A DNA stretch of 6,820 nucleotides from Eutrophocola sp964629325. Its GTDB lineage: Bacteria; Pseudomonadota; Gammaproteobacteria; Pseudomonadales; Pseudohongiellaceae. Where the stretch lies: the NCBI GenBank assembly GCA_964629325.1, contig CAZVSC010000089.1, positions 1 to 6,820 on the forward strand, in the 5' to 3' direction. The notes beneath the pieces are model-generated. The model ran no database searches, was not told the origin of the DNA, and was given only the letters and a program-made list of their open reading frames with translations. Both the position numbers and the translations under genes were made by a program. This document shows, one piece after another, positions 1 to 5,871 of this stretch (positions within the stretch are counted from its first letter, which is position 1; every line of letters begins with the position of its first letter).

Positions 1-9
1 TGAATATAC

Positions 10-40
10 CCGCCCGGATGCCGCAAGGACAGCCGGGCGG
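10..40 (-). terminator. Candidate terminator hairpin after the permease gene
   Basis: Positions 10-17 (CCGCCCGG) and 33-40 (CCGGGCGG) form a perfect 8-bp GC-rich stem with a 15-nt loop. It begins 6 nt past the permease stop codon in the direction of transcription. On the minus strand the stem is followed by GTATATTCA, which is only weakly T-rich, so this is not a textbook intrinsic terminator. It may mark the 3' end by blocking exonucleases rather than by releasing polymerase. Confidence 0.45.
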
Positions 41-46
41 CGGCTT

Positions 47-1387
47 TCAGTTACTGATGGGCGTGCTGAAGAAATCGAAGAACAGGAACATGACCACCGA
101 GCAGATGACCAGGGTAAGCAGCATGACCGGGGTGCCTTTCTTGAACCACACGGACGGAGTGATAGCGTATTCAGGATGCCCCGTATCCTTGGCCAGCTTC
201 TCACTGATGGTCACGATGAAGACGTTGGCCGTGGAGCCCAGGTGCGTACCATTGCCGCCCATGCCAACACCGGCAGACAAGGCCCACCACAACGGTGTCA
301 CATTGACGCCCTGTGCCTCCATGCCGAGGATGATGGGGATCATGGCGGCGGTAAACGGAATGTTGTCGATGGCCGCGGACAGGAACGCGGCTACCCACAT
401 CAGCAGGATAGTGGCGGTAAGCAGGTCTTCCTGCACGAAAGGAATGATGAACTGGCCGATATAGCGCAGGAAACCGCTGTGTTCAACCCCGCCGACGAGA
501 ATGAACAGGGCCATGAAGAACACCAGCAGGGTGATCTCCACTTCCGCAAAATGCTCATCCATATCGGTGTTTTTGCCAAAAAACAGCAAGGCGCAAAGAC
601 CGAGGGCGGAAACGAACCAGGGCTCCCAGTGCAGGTCATTGTGCAGGATGAAGCCTATGACCATCGCGCCCAGTATCCACAGGGACATTTTCCAGGTCTT
701 CGGGTCGGCGATGGCTTCACGATCCTGGAAGGAAGGCGCTTCCGGAGTAACCGACAATTCCTTCCTGAACAGCACTTTCAGGAACAACACTGTACCTACC
801 CAGGCCAGGAAGACGATGAAACCCATGTGCGCGAAGAAGGTATTGAAATCGATGTCTGCGGCGGAGCCGATCATCAGGTTGGGGGGGTCACCCACCAGAG
901 TGGCGACACCGCCGGTATCCGACAACAGCGCAGCGGCGAGCAGGAAAGGAATCGGGCTGACGCGCAGCGCCTGGCAAATGAGAATGATCAGCGGACCGAA
1001 AATCACCACGGTGGTGACATTGTCCAGCAGCAGTGACAACACGGTAACGAGTGTGCCCATCATGATCAGCAGCAGGTACAACCTGCCCTGGCTCAGGTCA
1101 GCGATGGTATACGCAAGAGCCTGGAATCCGCCGGTGGGAATCATGATGGAAACGATGGTCATCATGGCGCCAAGCAGGAACACCACGTTCCAGTCGATGG
1201 CCTCGATGGCCAGTTCCGGATCGTAGAAGCCGAAGAATTGCCCGGCGATGACCATGGAGCCTGCGCCTGCCAGGGCGAACTTGGCGCGATGGAAACCATG
1301 CAGGCCTTCGGTAAAGATACCGATAAAGGTGAAAACAAGGATAATGCCGGAAACCAGCATTGCGTTATTCCAGACCAACGTTTCCAT
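47..1387 (-). CDS. ArsB/P-protein-like SLC13-type ion permease
   Basis: Inner-membrane secondary transporter of 446 residues, of the ion transporter superfamily that includes ArsB, NhaD, the citrate/SLC13 carriers and the pigment P protein. The two halves carry matching signatures. The first half has LLDNVTT (120-126) followed by a DTGG...VGDPPN block (157-170). The second half has AIDNIPFT (339-346) followed by GGNGTHLGSTAN (377-388). This duplicated Asp-Asn helix break plus a Gly-rich loop is the family hallmark. Many hydrophobic stretches are visible, for example 10-25, 68-83, 103-121 and 419-435, and the length is normal. The start was chosen at 1387 because a perfect AGGAGGT lies 4 nt upstream; a possible ATG 27 nt further upstream has no such site. 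The substrate (Na+/H+, a carboxylate, arsenite or other) cannot be told from sequence. It is transcribed divergently from the phosphatase gene. Confidence 0.9.
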   Translation of the reverse strand: METLVWNNAMLVSGIILVFTFIGIFTEGLHGFHRAKFALAGAGSMVIAGQFFGFYDPELAIEAIDWNVVFLLGAMMTIVSIMIPTGGFQALAYTIADLSQGRLYLLLIMMGTLVTVLSLLLDNVTTVVIFGPLIILICQALRVSPIPFLLAAALLSDTGGVATLVGDPPNLMIGSAADIDFNTFFAHMGFIVFLAWVGTVLFLKVLFRKELSVTPEAPSFQDREAIADPKTWKMSLWILGAMVIGFILHNDLHWEPWFVSALGLCALLFFGKNTDMDEHFAEVEITLLVFFMALFILVGGVEHSGFLRYIGQFIIPFVQEDLLTATILLMWVAAFLSAAIDNIPFTAAMIPIILGMEAQGVNVTPLWWALSAGVGMGGNGTHLGSTANVFIVTISEKLAKDTGHPEYAITPSVWFKKGTPVMLLTLVICSVVMFLFFDFFSTPISN

Positions 1388-1391
1388 GGTG

Positions 1392-1398
1392 ACCTCCT
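1392..1398 (-). promoter_or_regulatory. Ribosome binding site of the permease gene
   Basis: On the minus strand this reads AGGAGGT, a full match to the 16S rRNA anti-Shine-Dalgarno, separated by CACC from the ATG at 1387. It decides between the two in-frame ATG codons and is by far the strongest ribosome binding site in the window, so the permease is likely translated efficiently. Confidence 0.85.
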
Positions 1399-1425
1399 GC
1401 GGCCACAGTGCCAAAAAGCGGCCGG

Positions 1426-1431
1426 ATTATA
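1426..1431 (-). promoter_or_regulatory. Candidate -10 box of the permease promoter
   Basis: The minus strand reads TATAAT, an exact sigma-70 -10 hexamer, which would place the transcription start near 1419 and give a leader of about 30 nt. The matching -35 is poor: TTCAAG at 1448-1453 with a 16-bp spacer. A weak -35 is consistent with an activator-dependent promoter, but this is inference. Confidence 0.45.
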
Positions 1432-1451
1432 GGGCTATATTCCGGTACTTG

Positions 1452-1463
1452 AATAGCACTATT
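1452..1463. promoter_or_regulatory. Palindrome AATAG-CA-CTATT overlapping the permease -35 region
   Basis: Five-base arms form a perfect dyad around a 2-base centre. It overlaps the expected -35 element of the permease promoter, a typical position for a repressor or activator half-site pair. The plus strand then continues with a T run and AAA. The short size means chance is a real alternative. Confidence 0.3.
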
Positions 1464-1470
1464 TTTAAAC

Positions 1471-1496
1471 CAGCCAGCACGGGCCCGTGAAGGCTG
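1471..1496. repeat. 26-bp interrupted dyad in the divergent spacer
   Basis: CAGCC (1471-1475) pairs with GGCTG (1492-1496), and the 12-bp core CACGGGCCCGTG (1478-1489) is itself a perfect palindrome. Eleven of 13 positions per arm are symmetric around 1483.5, and the only mismatches are the two bases between core and flanks. It lies in the spacer between the divergent permease and phosphatase genes, 26 bp from the centre of the smaller AATAG palindrome. It could be an operator for a dimeric or tetrameric regulator, or a hairpin in a leader RNA. There is no T tract to make it a terminator. Confidence 0.5.
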
Positions 1497-1544
1497 AATT
1501 GGTCGGGAAGTTTTAATAGAATGGTATTCCCGGGGGGCGATTAT

Positions 1545-1576
1545 CCTTCCCGAACCTTACAGAATCCTTACGGAAT
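1545..1576 (+). repeat. Three helically phased tandem repeats, CCTTNCNGAA
   Basis: The units are CCTTCCCGAA (from 1545), CCTTACAGAAT (from 1555) and CCTTACGGAAT (from 1566). The last two differ at one of 11 bases; the first matches at 8 of 10. Start-to-start spacing is 10 and then 11 bp, one DNA turn each, so all copies face the same side of the helix. Tandem direct repeats with about 11-bp spacing are typical of OmpR/PhoB-family response regulator sites. The array ends 72 nt before the phosphatase start. The first copy also overlaps the right arm of a long-range inverted repeat (TCGGGAAG at 1503-1510 with CTTCCCGA at 1546-1553). No clear -10 element was seen downstream. Confidence 0.45.
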
Positions 1577-1648
1577 TCCCTTTTCCCGGCACGGCTGACC
1601 TGCCCCATCGGGGTGATTCTTTCGTCAACTGCAACCGACAGGACTGGC

Positions 1649-2488
1649 ATGACTACAGCAATACACGATCTACTGAAAGCAGCAAAAGGCTTTGTCTTCG
1701 ACATGGACGGCACCCTGATCCTGGGTGACAAGAAGAACAACAACATGAAAACACTGCCCGGGGCGGCAGACTTCATCAACCTGTTGATCGAGAACCGGAT
1801 TCCCTACGTGGTGATGACCAACGGCACGGCGCGGTCACCATCCGCCTACGTGAACGTGCTCAGCGACGCCGGCATTCCCATGAACAGCAACACCATGATG
1901 ACGCCCAGCAGCGTCGCCGCGGATTACTTCGTCCGTGCCGGCTGCAAAAAAGTCATGGTGCTCGGCTGCCCCGGCGTATGGGAACCCCTGGCAGACAAGG
2001 GTATCGAGGTGGTGCTGTCCAGCCTCGAACAGCCTGGTCCCGTGGATGCCGTCTACATCGGCTGGTACCGCGAATTCGGCTTCCGGGATATCGAGAATGC
2101 CTGGATCGCCTGCCGGGATGGGGCGGAGCTGTACACCGCATCCGACGTTCCTTTCTTTGCTTCGGCCAACGGCCCGGCGATCGGCACGTCCTGTGCGCTC
2201 GCGGCAGCGCTCAAGCCGCTGACCGGGAAGGACGCCATGGTACTGGGCAAACCCTCGCGCCACGCCATCGAGGCGGCGGCGCGGCACCTCGGTCTGGCCG
2301 TGACAGACATTGCCGTGGTCGGCGACGATGCCAACCTCGAAGTGCCCATGGCGAAAAACAATGGCGCCCTGGCGATATACGTGCATACCGGCACCGGCGG
2401 CCCCCATGCCTTTGACGACCGCCCTGAAGACACATGGCCGGATATTTCGGTGGCCAATGTCGGAGAACTCGTGAAACACTACTTGTGA
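1649..2488 (+). CDS. HAD-superfamily IIA (NagD-like) phosphatase
   Basis: Predicted cytoplasmic Mg2+-dependent phosphatase of 279 residues, the usual size for the NagD/phosphoglycolate phosphatase-type subfamily. HAD motif I is FDMDGTL (17-23; D18 would be the nucleophile and D20 the acid/base). Motif II is the subfamily-typical TNGTARS (57-63), motif III is K201 in LGKPS, and motif IV is VVGDD with a later acidic E231 (223-231). The inserted region from about 85 to 190 would be the C2 cap that selects substrate. The cap segment TASDVPFF (163-170) departs from the common NagD-type ATNPD pattern, so the substrate may differ from known members. The ATG at 1649 was chosen because AGGA lies 5 nt upstream; a GTG at 1613 would add 12 unconvincing residues. 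It is followed 12 nt later by the glycosyltransferase gene, which suggests one operon and a sugar-phosphate substrate. Confidence 0.88.
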   Translation: MTTAIHDLLKAAKGFVFDMDGTLILGDKKNNNMKTLPGAADFINLLIENRIPYVVMTNGTARSPSAYVNVLSDAGIPMNSNTMMTPSSVAADYFVRAGCKKVMVLGCPGVWEPLADKGIEVVLSSLEQPGPVDAVYIGWYREFGFRDIENAWIACRDGAELYTASDVPFFASANGPAIGTSCALAAALKPLTGKDAMVLGKPSRHAIEAAARHLGLAVTDIAVVGDDANLEVPMAKNNGALAIYVHTGTGGPHAFDDRPEDTWPDISVANVGELVKHYL

Positions 2489-2500
2489 ACTACTATCGGG

Positions 2501-3592
2501 ATGATCAATAAGGCAATACCAAACGTCCCGCGCCGTGTACTGCTGGTCAACCCGACCAAGTACCTCGGCAACCTGCTGCTGGCCGGCGGTCTCATGCAGG
2601 CCTGGGTGCGGTACTGCGGGGACAACCGGATCGAGCCAAAGATCGTGCTCGACGACAGCTTCCGCGGCCTGTGTGAACACAGCTTTCCCGAAGGCACACT
2701 GCTGTTCTTTCCGCGCCAGCAGATAAACAGAGCCGGCATCCTGGAAAAAGTCTCCCTGTATGGCGGCTTCGTGAAACAACTGCGGCAATTTCACGCGGAC
2801 ATCGCCTTCAACATCGAGGAGGATTCCGCCACCTCGCATCTCACCCGCCTGAGCAGCGCCGCTTTCAGGATCGGCTGCAGCCCCCGGCGTCACAAACGCG
2901 GTTATGACAACGTCGTACCGGTGCAGTTCGAAAACAGGCCCGCCGGCAGGCAGCACCGCTGGTACAGCTACTATGAGCTGTTTGCCGCCCTGGGCATGGC
3001 CGAGCCGCAAGAAAAAGCCTATATGAAGCTGGATCTCGACCACTGTCCCGATTCGCTGACAAGGAAATTGATACAGTCAGGGGTGAACGAAGACACTCCC
3101 ATCATCGCCATCCATGCCGGCGCCACCAAGGATTACAAGAAATGGCCGCTGGAGCACTTCGCGGCTCTGGTGAAAATGATTCAGGATAACGGCATGCAGC
3201 CTGTACTGATTGGCGCGGGCAAGCGTGACAGGGATGCCAACGATGCCATCCGCGAAATTCTTGCTTCACTTCACTGCCCCGCCCCGCCGGACCTGTGCAA
3301 CCTGCTGTCTCTGGAGGAACTGGCGTATTTTTTAAAAACCTGCCGCGCCATGGTCGGCAACGACAGCGGACCCTTCCACCTCGGGTCGGCAGTAGGCATA
3401 CCGGGATTCGTCATGTGGGGCCCCACCAACAGGGATATCTGGGGACCTCTGGGGGAGCAAAGCGAGATCGTCCAGGGCGCATATCCATGCGACCCTGCCT
3501 GCAACAAGGGCTATTGCCTGCATGATCATCGCTGCCTGAAGGCACTGCAACCGGTTGCCGTGTTATCCCGATTGACAGCCCGGCTGGCCTGA
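2501..3592 (+). CDS. Glycosyltransferase family 9 (heptosyltransferase-like)
   Basis: A 363-residue GT-B fold enzyme of family 9, whose known members transfer heptose from ADP-heptose to lipopolysaccharide core at the inner face of the cytoplasmic membrane. The N-terminal Rossmann strand and glycine motif (RRVLLVNPTKYLGN, 11-24) open the acceptor domain. The donor domain starts near IAIHAGATKDYKKWP (202-216) and contains NDSGPFH (287-293) and GPTN (307-310). A Cys cluster (C330, C334, C339, C345) matches the conserved C-terminal cysteine segment of WaaF-type enzymes. By comparison with E. coli WaaC, K213, D288 and H293 match known donor-site residues, but the proposed catalytic Asp13 appears as Asn24. 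Only a weak ribosome site (CGGG) precedes the ATG, so translation may be coupled to the upstream phosphatase gene 12 nt away. Donor and acceptor are not known. Confidence 0.88.
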   Translation: MINKAIPNVPRRVLLVNPTKYLGNLLLAGGLMQAWVRYCGDNRIEPKIVLDDSFRGLCEHSFPEGTLLFFPRQQINRAGILEKVSLYGGFVKQLRQFHADIAFNIEEDSATSHLTRLSSAAFRIGCSPRRHKRGYDNVVPVQFENRPAGRQHRWYSYYELFAALGMAEPQEKAYMKLDLDHCPDSLTRKLIQSGVNEDTPIIAIHAGATKDYKKWPLEHFAALVKMIQDNGMQPVLIGAGKRDRDANDAIREILASLHCPAPPDLCNLLSLEELAYFLKTCRAMVGNDSGPFHLGSAVGIPGFVMWGPTNRDIWGPLGEQSEIVQGAYPCDPACNKGYCLHDHRCLKALQPVAVLSRLTARLA

Positions 3593-3599
3593 CAACCGC

Positions 3600-5090
3600 T
3601 TATTGCAACGTGCTGTTTTGGAAAGAGTAGTAATAGCGCATGTTCACATCTTCGCGTGAGACGGTCTCGCCATTATCGATGCGGGGGCGGAACGGGGAAT
3701 TTTTCAGGTAACGCCGCAGGCGTATCGCGGTATCAAAGGTGGTGTTCGCCGACTGATTGACTTGCTGGATATTTCTTGCTGTTCCGTTGCTGTTGATGGT
3801 GAACCGCATGTCTATCCAGCCGTCGTAGTCCAGGTCGGTTTCCCGTTTTATGCCGAATTTTTCCCGGCTGTTGGGCTTGGGCGTGAAAAGCGGCAGTTGC
3901 ATCGGGTAGTCGGGCCTGAACAGATCCGCGATCTCGGCCTCGTCCAGTGCCAGTGACTGCGCCACTTCCCAGGCCCGGGCATACTGGCTCATGGCGGCAT
4001 CGTTCCAGTCGAACATCAGGTGCCAGTCGGCATACTCCAGGTGCGCCCGCACTTTCTCCACCGCCGGCGTGGCCGGATCATTTTCCATGTACAGCAGAAT
4101 GCGCTCGAAAATGTCGATGCCGGCCTCGTAGCCGTCACGATTGCGCCGAAGGTGGTTCCACCGGTTGGGCATGTTGGCGGTGCTGCGTGCTGATGTCATG
4201 TAGTAATGTGGGTTGCCGATCATCTCGCTGCTGTAGCCGGTCAGGAACAGGGTCTCCAGCAGCTTGTACTCCAGCTCCAGCAGGCGCGGGTTGCGGAAAT
4301 TCTCTTCCTCGATCAGCCTGGTGATGGCCTGAGAGTAATGCTCCTTGGCACGGTACAGGCTGTTGACGGCATGAATACGGGAAATCTCTGACGCCGTGGG
4401 CACATCACCACCACCGAAGAAGAGCCTGCCCGGCCCGTTCGGGTCATCGCGTTCCACCAGTGCCAGGCTGAAAGTGTACATGTTCTGGTCACCCAGGCCT
4501 GCCAGCGACTGCAGCCGGACCTGGTTGCGTTCCAGTTTCCCGCTCAGGTATTCCAGGTAATGCTGCCTGTCATTGACCTCGGCAAAATCCCCGAGCGCCA
4601 GGTGGCTTTCCACCAGGCTTTCGACGATGGCAAACAACTGGACATTATGAAGGCCGTTATTGACCCGACTGATATGCTCGGCACGCTCGAACCGGGCTAT
4701 CGCCTCTTCATGCCGTGCCTGCTGCTGCAGCAGCCTGCCGAGTGACAGCAGTTGTTCCACCAGGTCAGGTGCGAACGGACCTTCGAGGCGTTCAAGCTCG
4801 TTGACGACCTGCTGGTAGGCAGCGATGTTCGCGTCACCTGCGGCATCCTCCCCGATGAAAACGCCTTCACCCCTGCCGGTTACCGTATCCAGCAACCTGT
4901 CCACCCTGGCGCCTGACAGATTGCCTGAAGCAAGTAGCGGGGATTCAGGAACTATCATGACGGGGTCGAAGATCAGGGTATCCAGCACCTCATCACTCTG
5001 GGCTGCGGCACCAATAGCGATCACGCACAACAGCATGGCAACCAGGACAGGTTGCCTGCGGGGGAGCGTGTGACGTGCTGTTTTCAGCAT
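3600..5090 (-). CDS. Exported TPR protein with TonB-like C-terminal domain
   Basis: A 496-residue protein with a basic N-terminus (R11, R12), a hydrophobic core (15-29) and an AAA|QS cleavage site after about residue 30, so it is probably a Sec-exported periplasmic protein. No lipobox is seen at C22. Residues 108-182 are helical and TPR-like (for example ARHEEAIARFERAEHISR, 125-142). A long helical middle region follows without a recognisable domain. Residues 412-491 resemble the TonB C-terminal fold: a DYDGWIDMRFTIN strand (420-432), FRPR (466-470 region) and a closing YYYSF (486-490). There is no TonB transmembrane anchor or Pro-rich spacer, so it is not a true TonB; the domain may bind another envelope protein. 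The ribosome site is weak. Its 3' end faces the glycosyltransferase gene with a 7-nt gap. Function unknown. Confidence 0.8.
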   Translation of the reverse strand: MLKTARHTLPRRQPVLVAMLLCVIAIGAAAQSDEVLDTLIFDPVMIVPESPLLASGNLSGARVDRLLDTVTGRGEGVFIGEDAAGDANIAAYQQVVNELERLEGPFAPDLVEQLLSLGRLLQQQARHEEAIARFERAEHISRVNNGLHNVQLFAIVESLVESHLALGDFAEVNDRQHYLEYLSGKLERNQVRLQSLAGLGDQNMYTFSLALVERDDPNGPGRLFFGGGDVPTASEISRIHAVNSLYRAKEHYSQAITRLIEEENFRNPRLLELEYKLLETLFLTGYSSEMIGNPHYYMTSARSTANMPNRWNHLRRNRDGYEAGIDIFERILLYMENDPATPAVEKVRAHLEYADWHLMFDWNDAAMSQYARAWEVAQSLALDEAEIADLFRPDYPMQLPLFTPKPNSREKFGIKRETDLDYDGWIDMRFTINSNGTARNIQQVNQSANTTFDTAIRLRRYLKNSPFRPRIDNGETVSREDVNMRYYYSFQNSTLQ

Positions 5091-5166
5091 GACTGGATTG
5101 CCTTACTAACAGGTCTTGTGATCAGGATTTCCATGGAAGAGACTGGAAGAATACCGCTACCCTTTC

Positions 5167-5200
5167 AGGGGGTTCCAGCCTCCCCGGGCTTCCAACCCCT
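5167..5200. other. Two-tier hairpin in the divergent spacer
   Basis: The outer stem pairs AGGGG..TT (5167-5174, with one bulged G) with AACCCCT (5194-5200). The inner stem pairs AGCC (5177-5180) with GGCT (5187-5190) around a 6-nt loop. The plus strand continues with ACTTTTA, a short T run. It sits between the divergent TPR and DUF6152 genes, about 115 nt upstream of the latter, and could be a leader structure or attenuator. No plus-strand gene ends nearby, so a simple terminator role is unlikely. Confidence 0.35.
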
Positions 5201-5250
5201 ACTTTTACGGCCGAAAAACGCTGGCGGATGACAACAGGCCAGGTGACATG

Positions 5251-5262
5251 TGGGGGAAATTG
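5251..5262 (+). repeat. Copy 1 of shared motif TGGGGGAAATTG
   Basis: An exact 12-bp sequence whose reverse complement occurs at 5803-5814. With the next three bases the match is 14 of 15. It ends 53 nt before the DUF6152 start codon, a distance suited to a promoter element, operator or leader motif. No other copy was seen in the window. Confidence 0.5.
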
Positions 5263-5315
5263 AGGTATATCGGAACCGTTACTTTCATATCTCATGCATT
5301 CAGGGGGAAAGAATC

Positions 5316-5735
5316 ATGGGCAATTCCTACAAAACAACAGGCACTTTGTTGCGCGCCCTACTGGCTTGTACCGGCTTTTTGCTTGCTACCCAGGGCGTCC
5401 TTGCCCACCATTCCGTCGAGGGGGAGTTCGACACCAGCATCGAATTCGAGCTGCGCGGCACCCTGACCAAAATCGACTGGGCCAATCCGCATATCTGGTA
5501 CTACCTGGACGTGGCCAACGCCGAGGGCGTCGTCGAGCCATGGCAATGCAGCACCGGCGCCAACCCCAACCGCCTCGTCAGGGCGGGCTGGCAGAAAGAA
5601 GACCTGCCCATCGGATCACAGGTTTGGATCGCCCGTGCCAGCCCTTCCTGGGAAGACCCGCACACCTGCATACTCAGGGGCAACATGGCCTTTGACGACG
5701 GCACGCCCGTGTTTGCCGGACAAAAACCTGAATAA
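5316..5735 (+). CDS. Small exported DUF6152-family protein
   Basis: A 139-residue protein with a Sec signal peptide: K6 and R13, a hydrophobic core to about 25, and VLA|HHS cleavage after A30. LLAC at 15-18 resembles a lipobox, but the hydrophobic stretch before it is too short and the family keeps AHHS as the mature N-terminus. The mature part shows the DUF6152 pattern: HHS (31-33), GTLTKIDWANPH (48-59), the LDV strand (64-66), a Trp-rich WQCSTG (76-81), NRLVRAGW (85-92) and a closing DDGTPVF (127-133). C78 and C118 are the only cysteines in the mature chain and could form a disulfide. It is expected to be a small periplasmic beta protein; no biochemical role is established for the family as far as I know. 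The start was chosen for AGGGGG 8 nt upstream and a good signal peptide; an upstream GTG at 5250 would spoil the signal. Confidence 0.85.
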   Translation: MGNSYKTTGTLLRALLACTGFLLATQGVLAHHSVEGEFDTSIEFELRGTLTKIDWANPHIWYYLDVANAEGVVEPWQCSTGANPNRLVRAGWQKEDLPIGSQVWIARASPSWEDPHTCILRGNMAFDDGTPVFAGQKPE

Positions 5736-5757
5736 CACGCAAATCCCGGGGCATAGA

Positions 5758-5789
5758 ACCAGGGCCTATGGAATATAATGGGCCCTGGT
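5758..5789 (+). terminator. Strong hairpin after the DUF6152 gene
   Basis: ACCAGGGCC (5758-5766) and GGCCCTGGT (5781-5789) form a perfect 9-bp stem, which extends inward by a wobble and two A-T pairs to leave an 8-nt loop. It lies 22 nt past the DUF6152 stop. Neither side has a T tract, so it is not a classic intrinsic terminator. Combined with the C-rich stretch just downstream it could be a 3'-end stabiliser of a Rho-terminated transcript. Confidence 0.45.
5774..5779 (+). promoter_or_regulatory. Candidate -10 box for nhaD, inside the hairpin
   Basis: TATAAT is an exact -10 hexamer in the loop and inner stem of the hairpin, which would start transcription near 5786 and leave a leader of about 86 nt before nhaD. 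At 17 bp upstream the bases are GCATAG, which is not a -35 match, and no extended -10 TG is present. It may be a chance occurrence in an AT-rich loop. Confidence 0.3.
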
Positions 5790-5798
5790 AAACGCCTG

Positions 5799-5852
5799 TC
5801 CCCAATTTCCCCCATCCTCCTGCCATCAATAACATCATCGTAATTTCCCCTC
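5799..5852 (+). promoter_or_regulatory. C-rich, G-poor leader, possible Rho-loading (rut) site
   Basis: Within these 54 nt I count 24 C and only 2 G, against roughly balanced G and C in the surrounding genes. Unstructured C-over-G RNA with pyrimidine-rich repeats is what Rho binds. It may end DUF6152 transcripts, or act as a regulated leader in the nhaD mRNA, as is known for some bacterial metal-ion transporter genes. Confidence 0.4.
5803..5814 (-). repeat. Copy 2 of shared motif TGGGGGAAATTG (inverted)
   Basis: The plus strand reads CAATTTCCCCCA, the exact reverse complement of 5251-5262. It lies 57 nt before the nhaD start and inside the C-rich leader. The two copies flank the DUF6152 gene as inverted repeats 564 bp apart, outer edge to outer edge. 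Confidence 0.5.
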
Positions 5853-5871
5853 GCATGCCTTTGGGATCACC

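Noticed and set aside
881..887. A run of seven G (seven C on the coding strand) in the permease, possibly a phase-variable tract
   Set aside because: It encodes the conserved DPPN motif, the frame is intact, and seven bases is short for phase variation.
176..1036. A 286-codon plus-strand open frame antisense to the permease
   Set aside because: The translation is rich in His, Gln, Gly and Asp without a domain, as expected from the complement of hydrophobic membrane codons; the minus-strand permease is unambiguous.
1596..1620. CCCC-ATC-GGGG hairpin followed by ATTCTTT as a terminator
   Set aside because: The stem is only 4 bp with a 3-nt loop, and it lies just before the phosphatase start where no upstream plus-strand gene ends.
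1835..3043. A 402-codon open frame on the minus strand, antisense to the phosphatase and glycosyltransferase
   Set aside because: It spans two well-supported genes, has no recognisable domain and a low-complexity Ala/Gly/His-rich make-up typical of the antisense of GC-rich genes.
5119..5124. TGATCA as part of an FNR or CRP site upstream of the TPR gene
   Set aside because: The flanking bases do not match either two-half-site consensus.
5361..5372. LLAC in the DUF6152 signal peptide as a lipoprotein lipobox
   Set aside because: The hydrophobic stretch before C18 is too short and interrupted by R13; the VLA|HHS site fits the family better.
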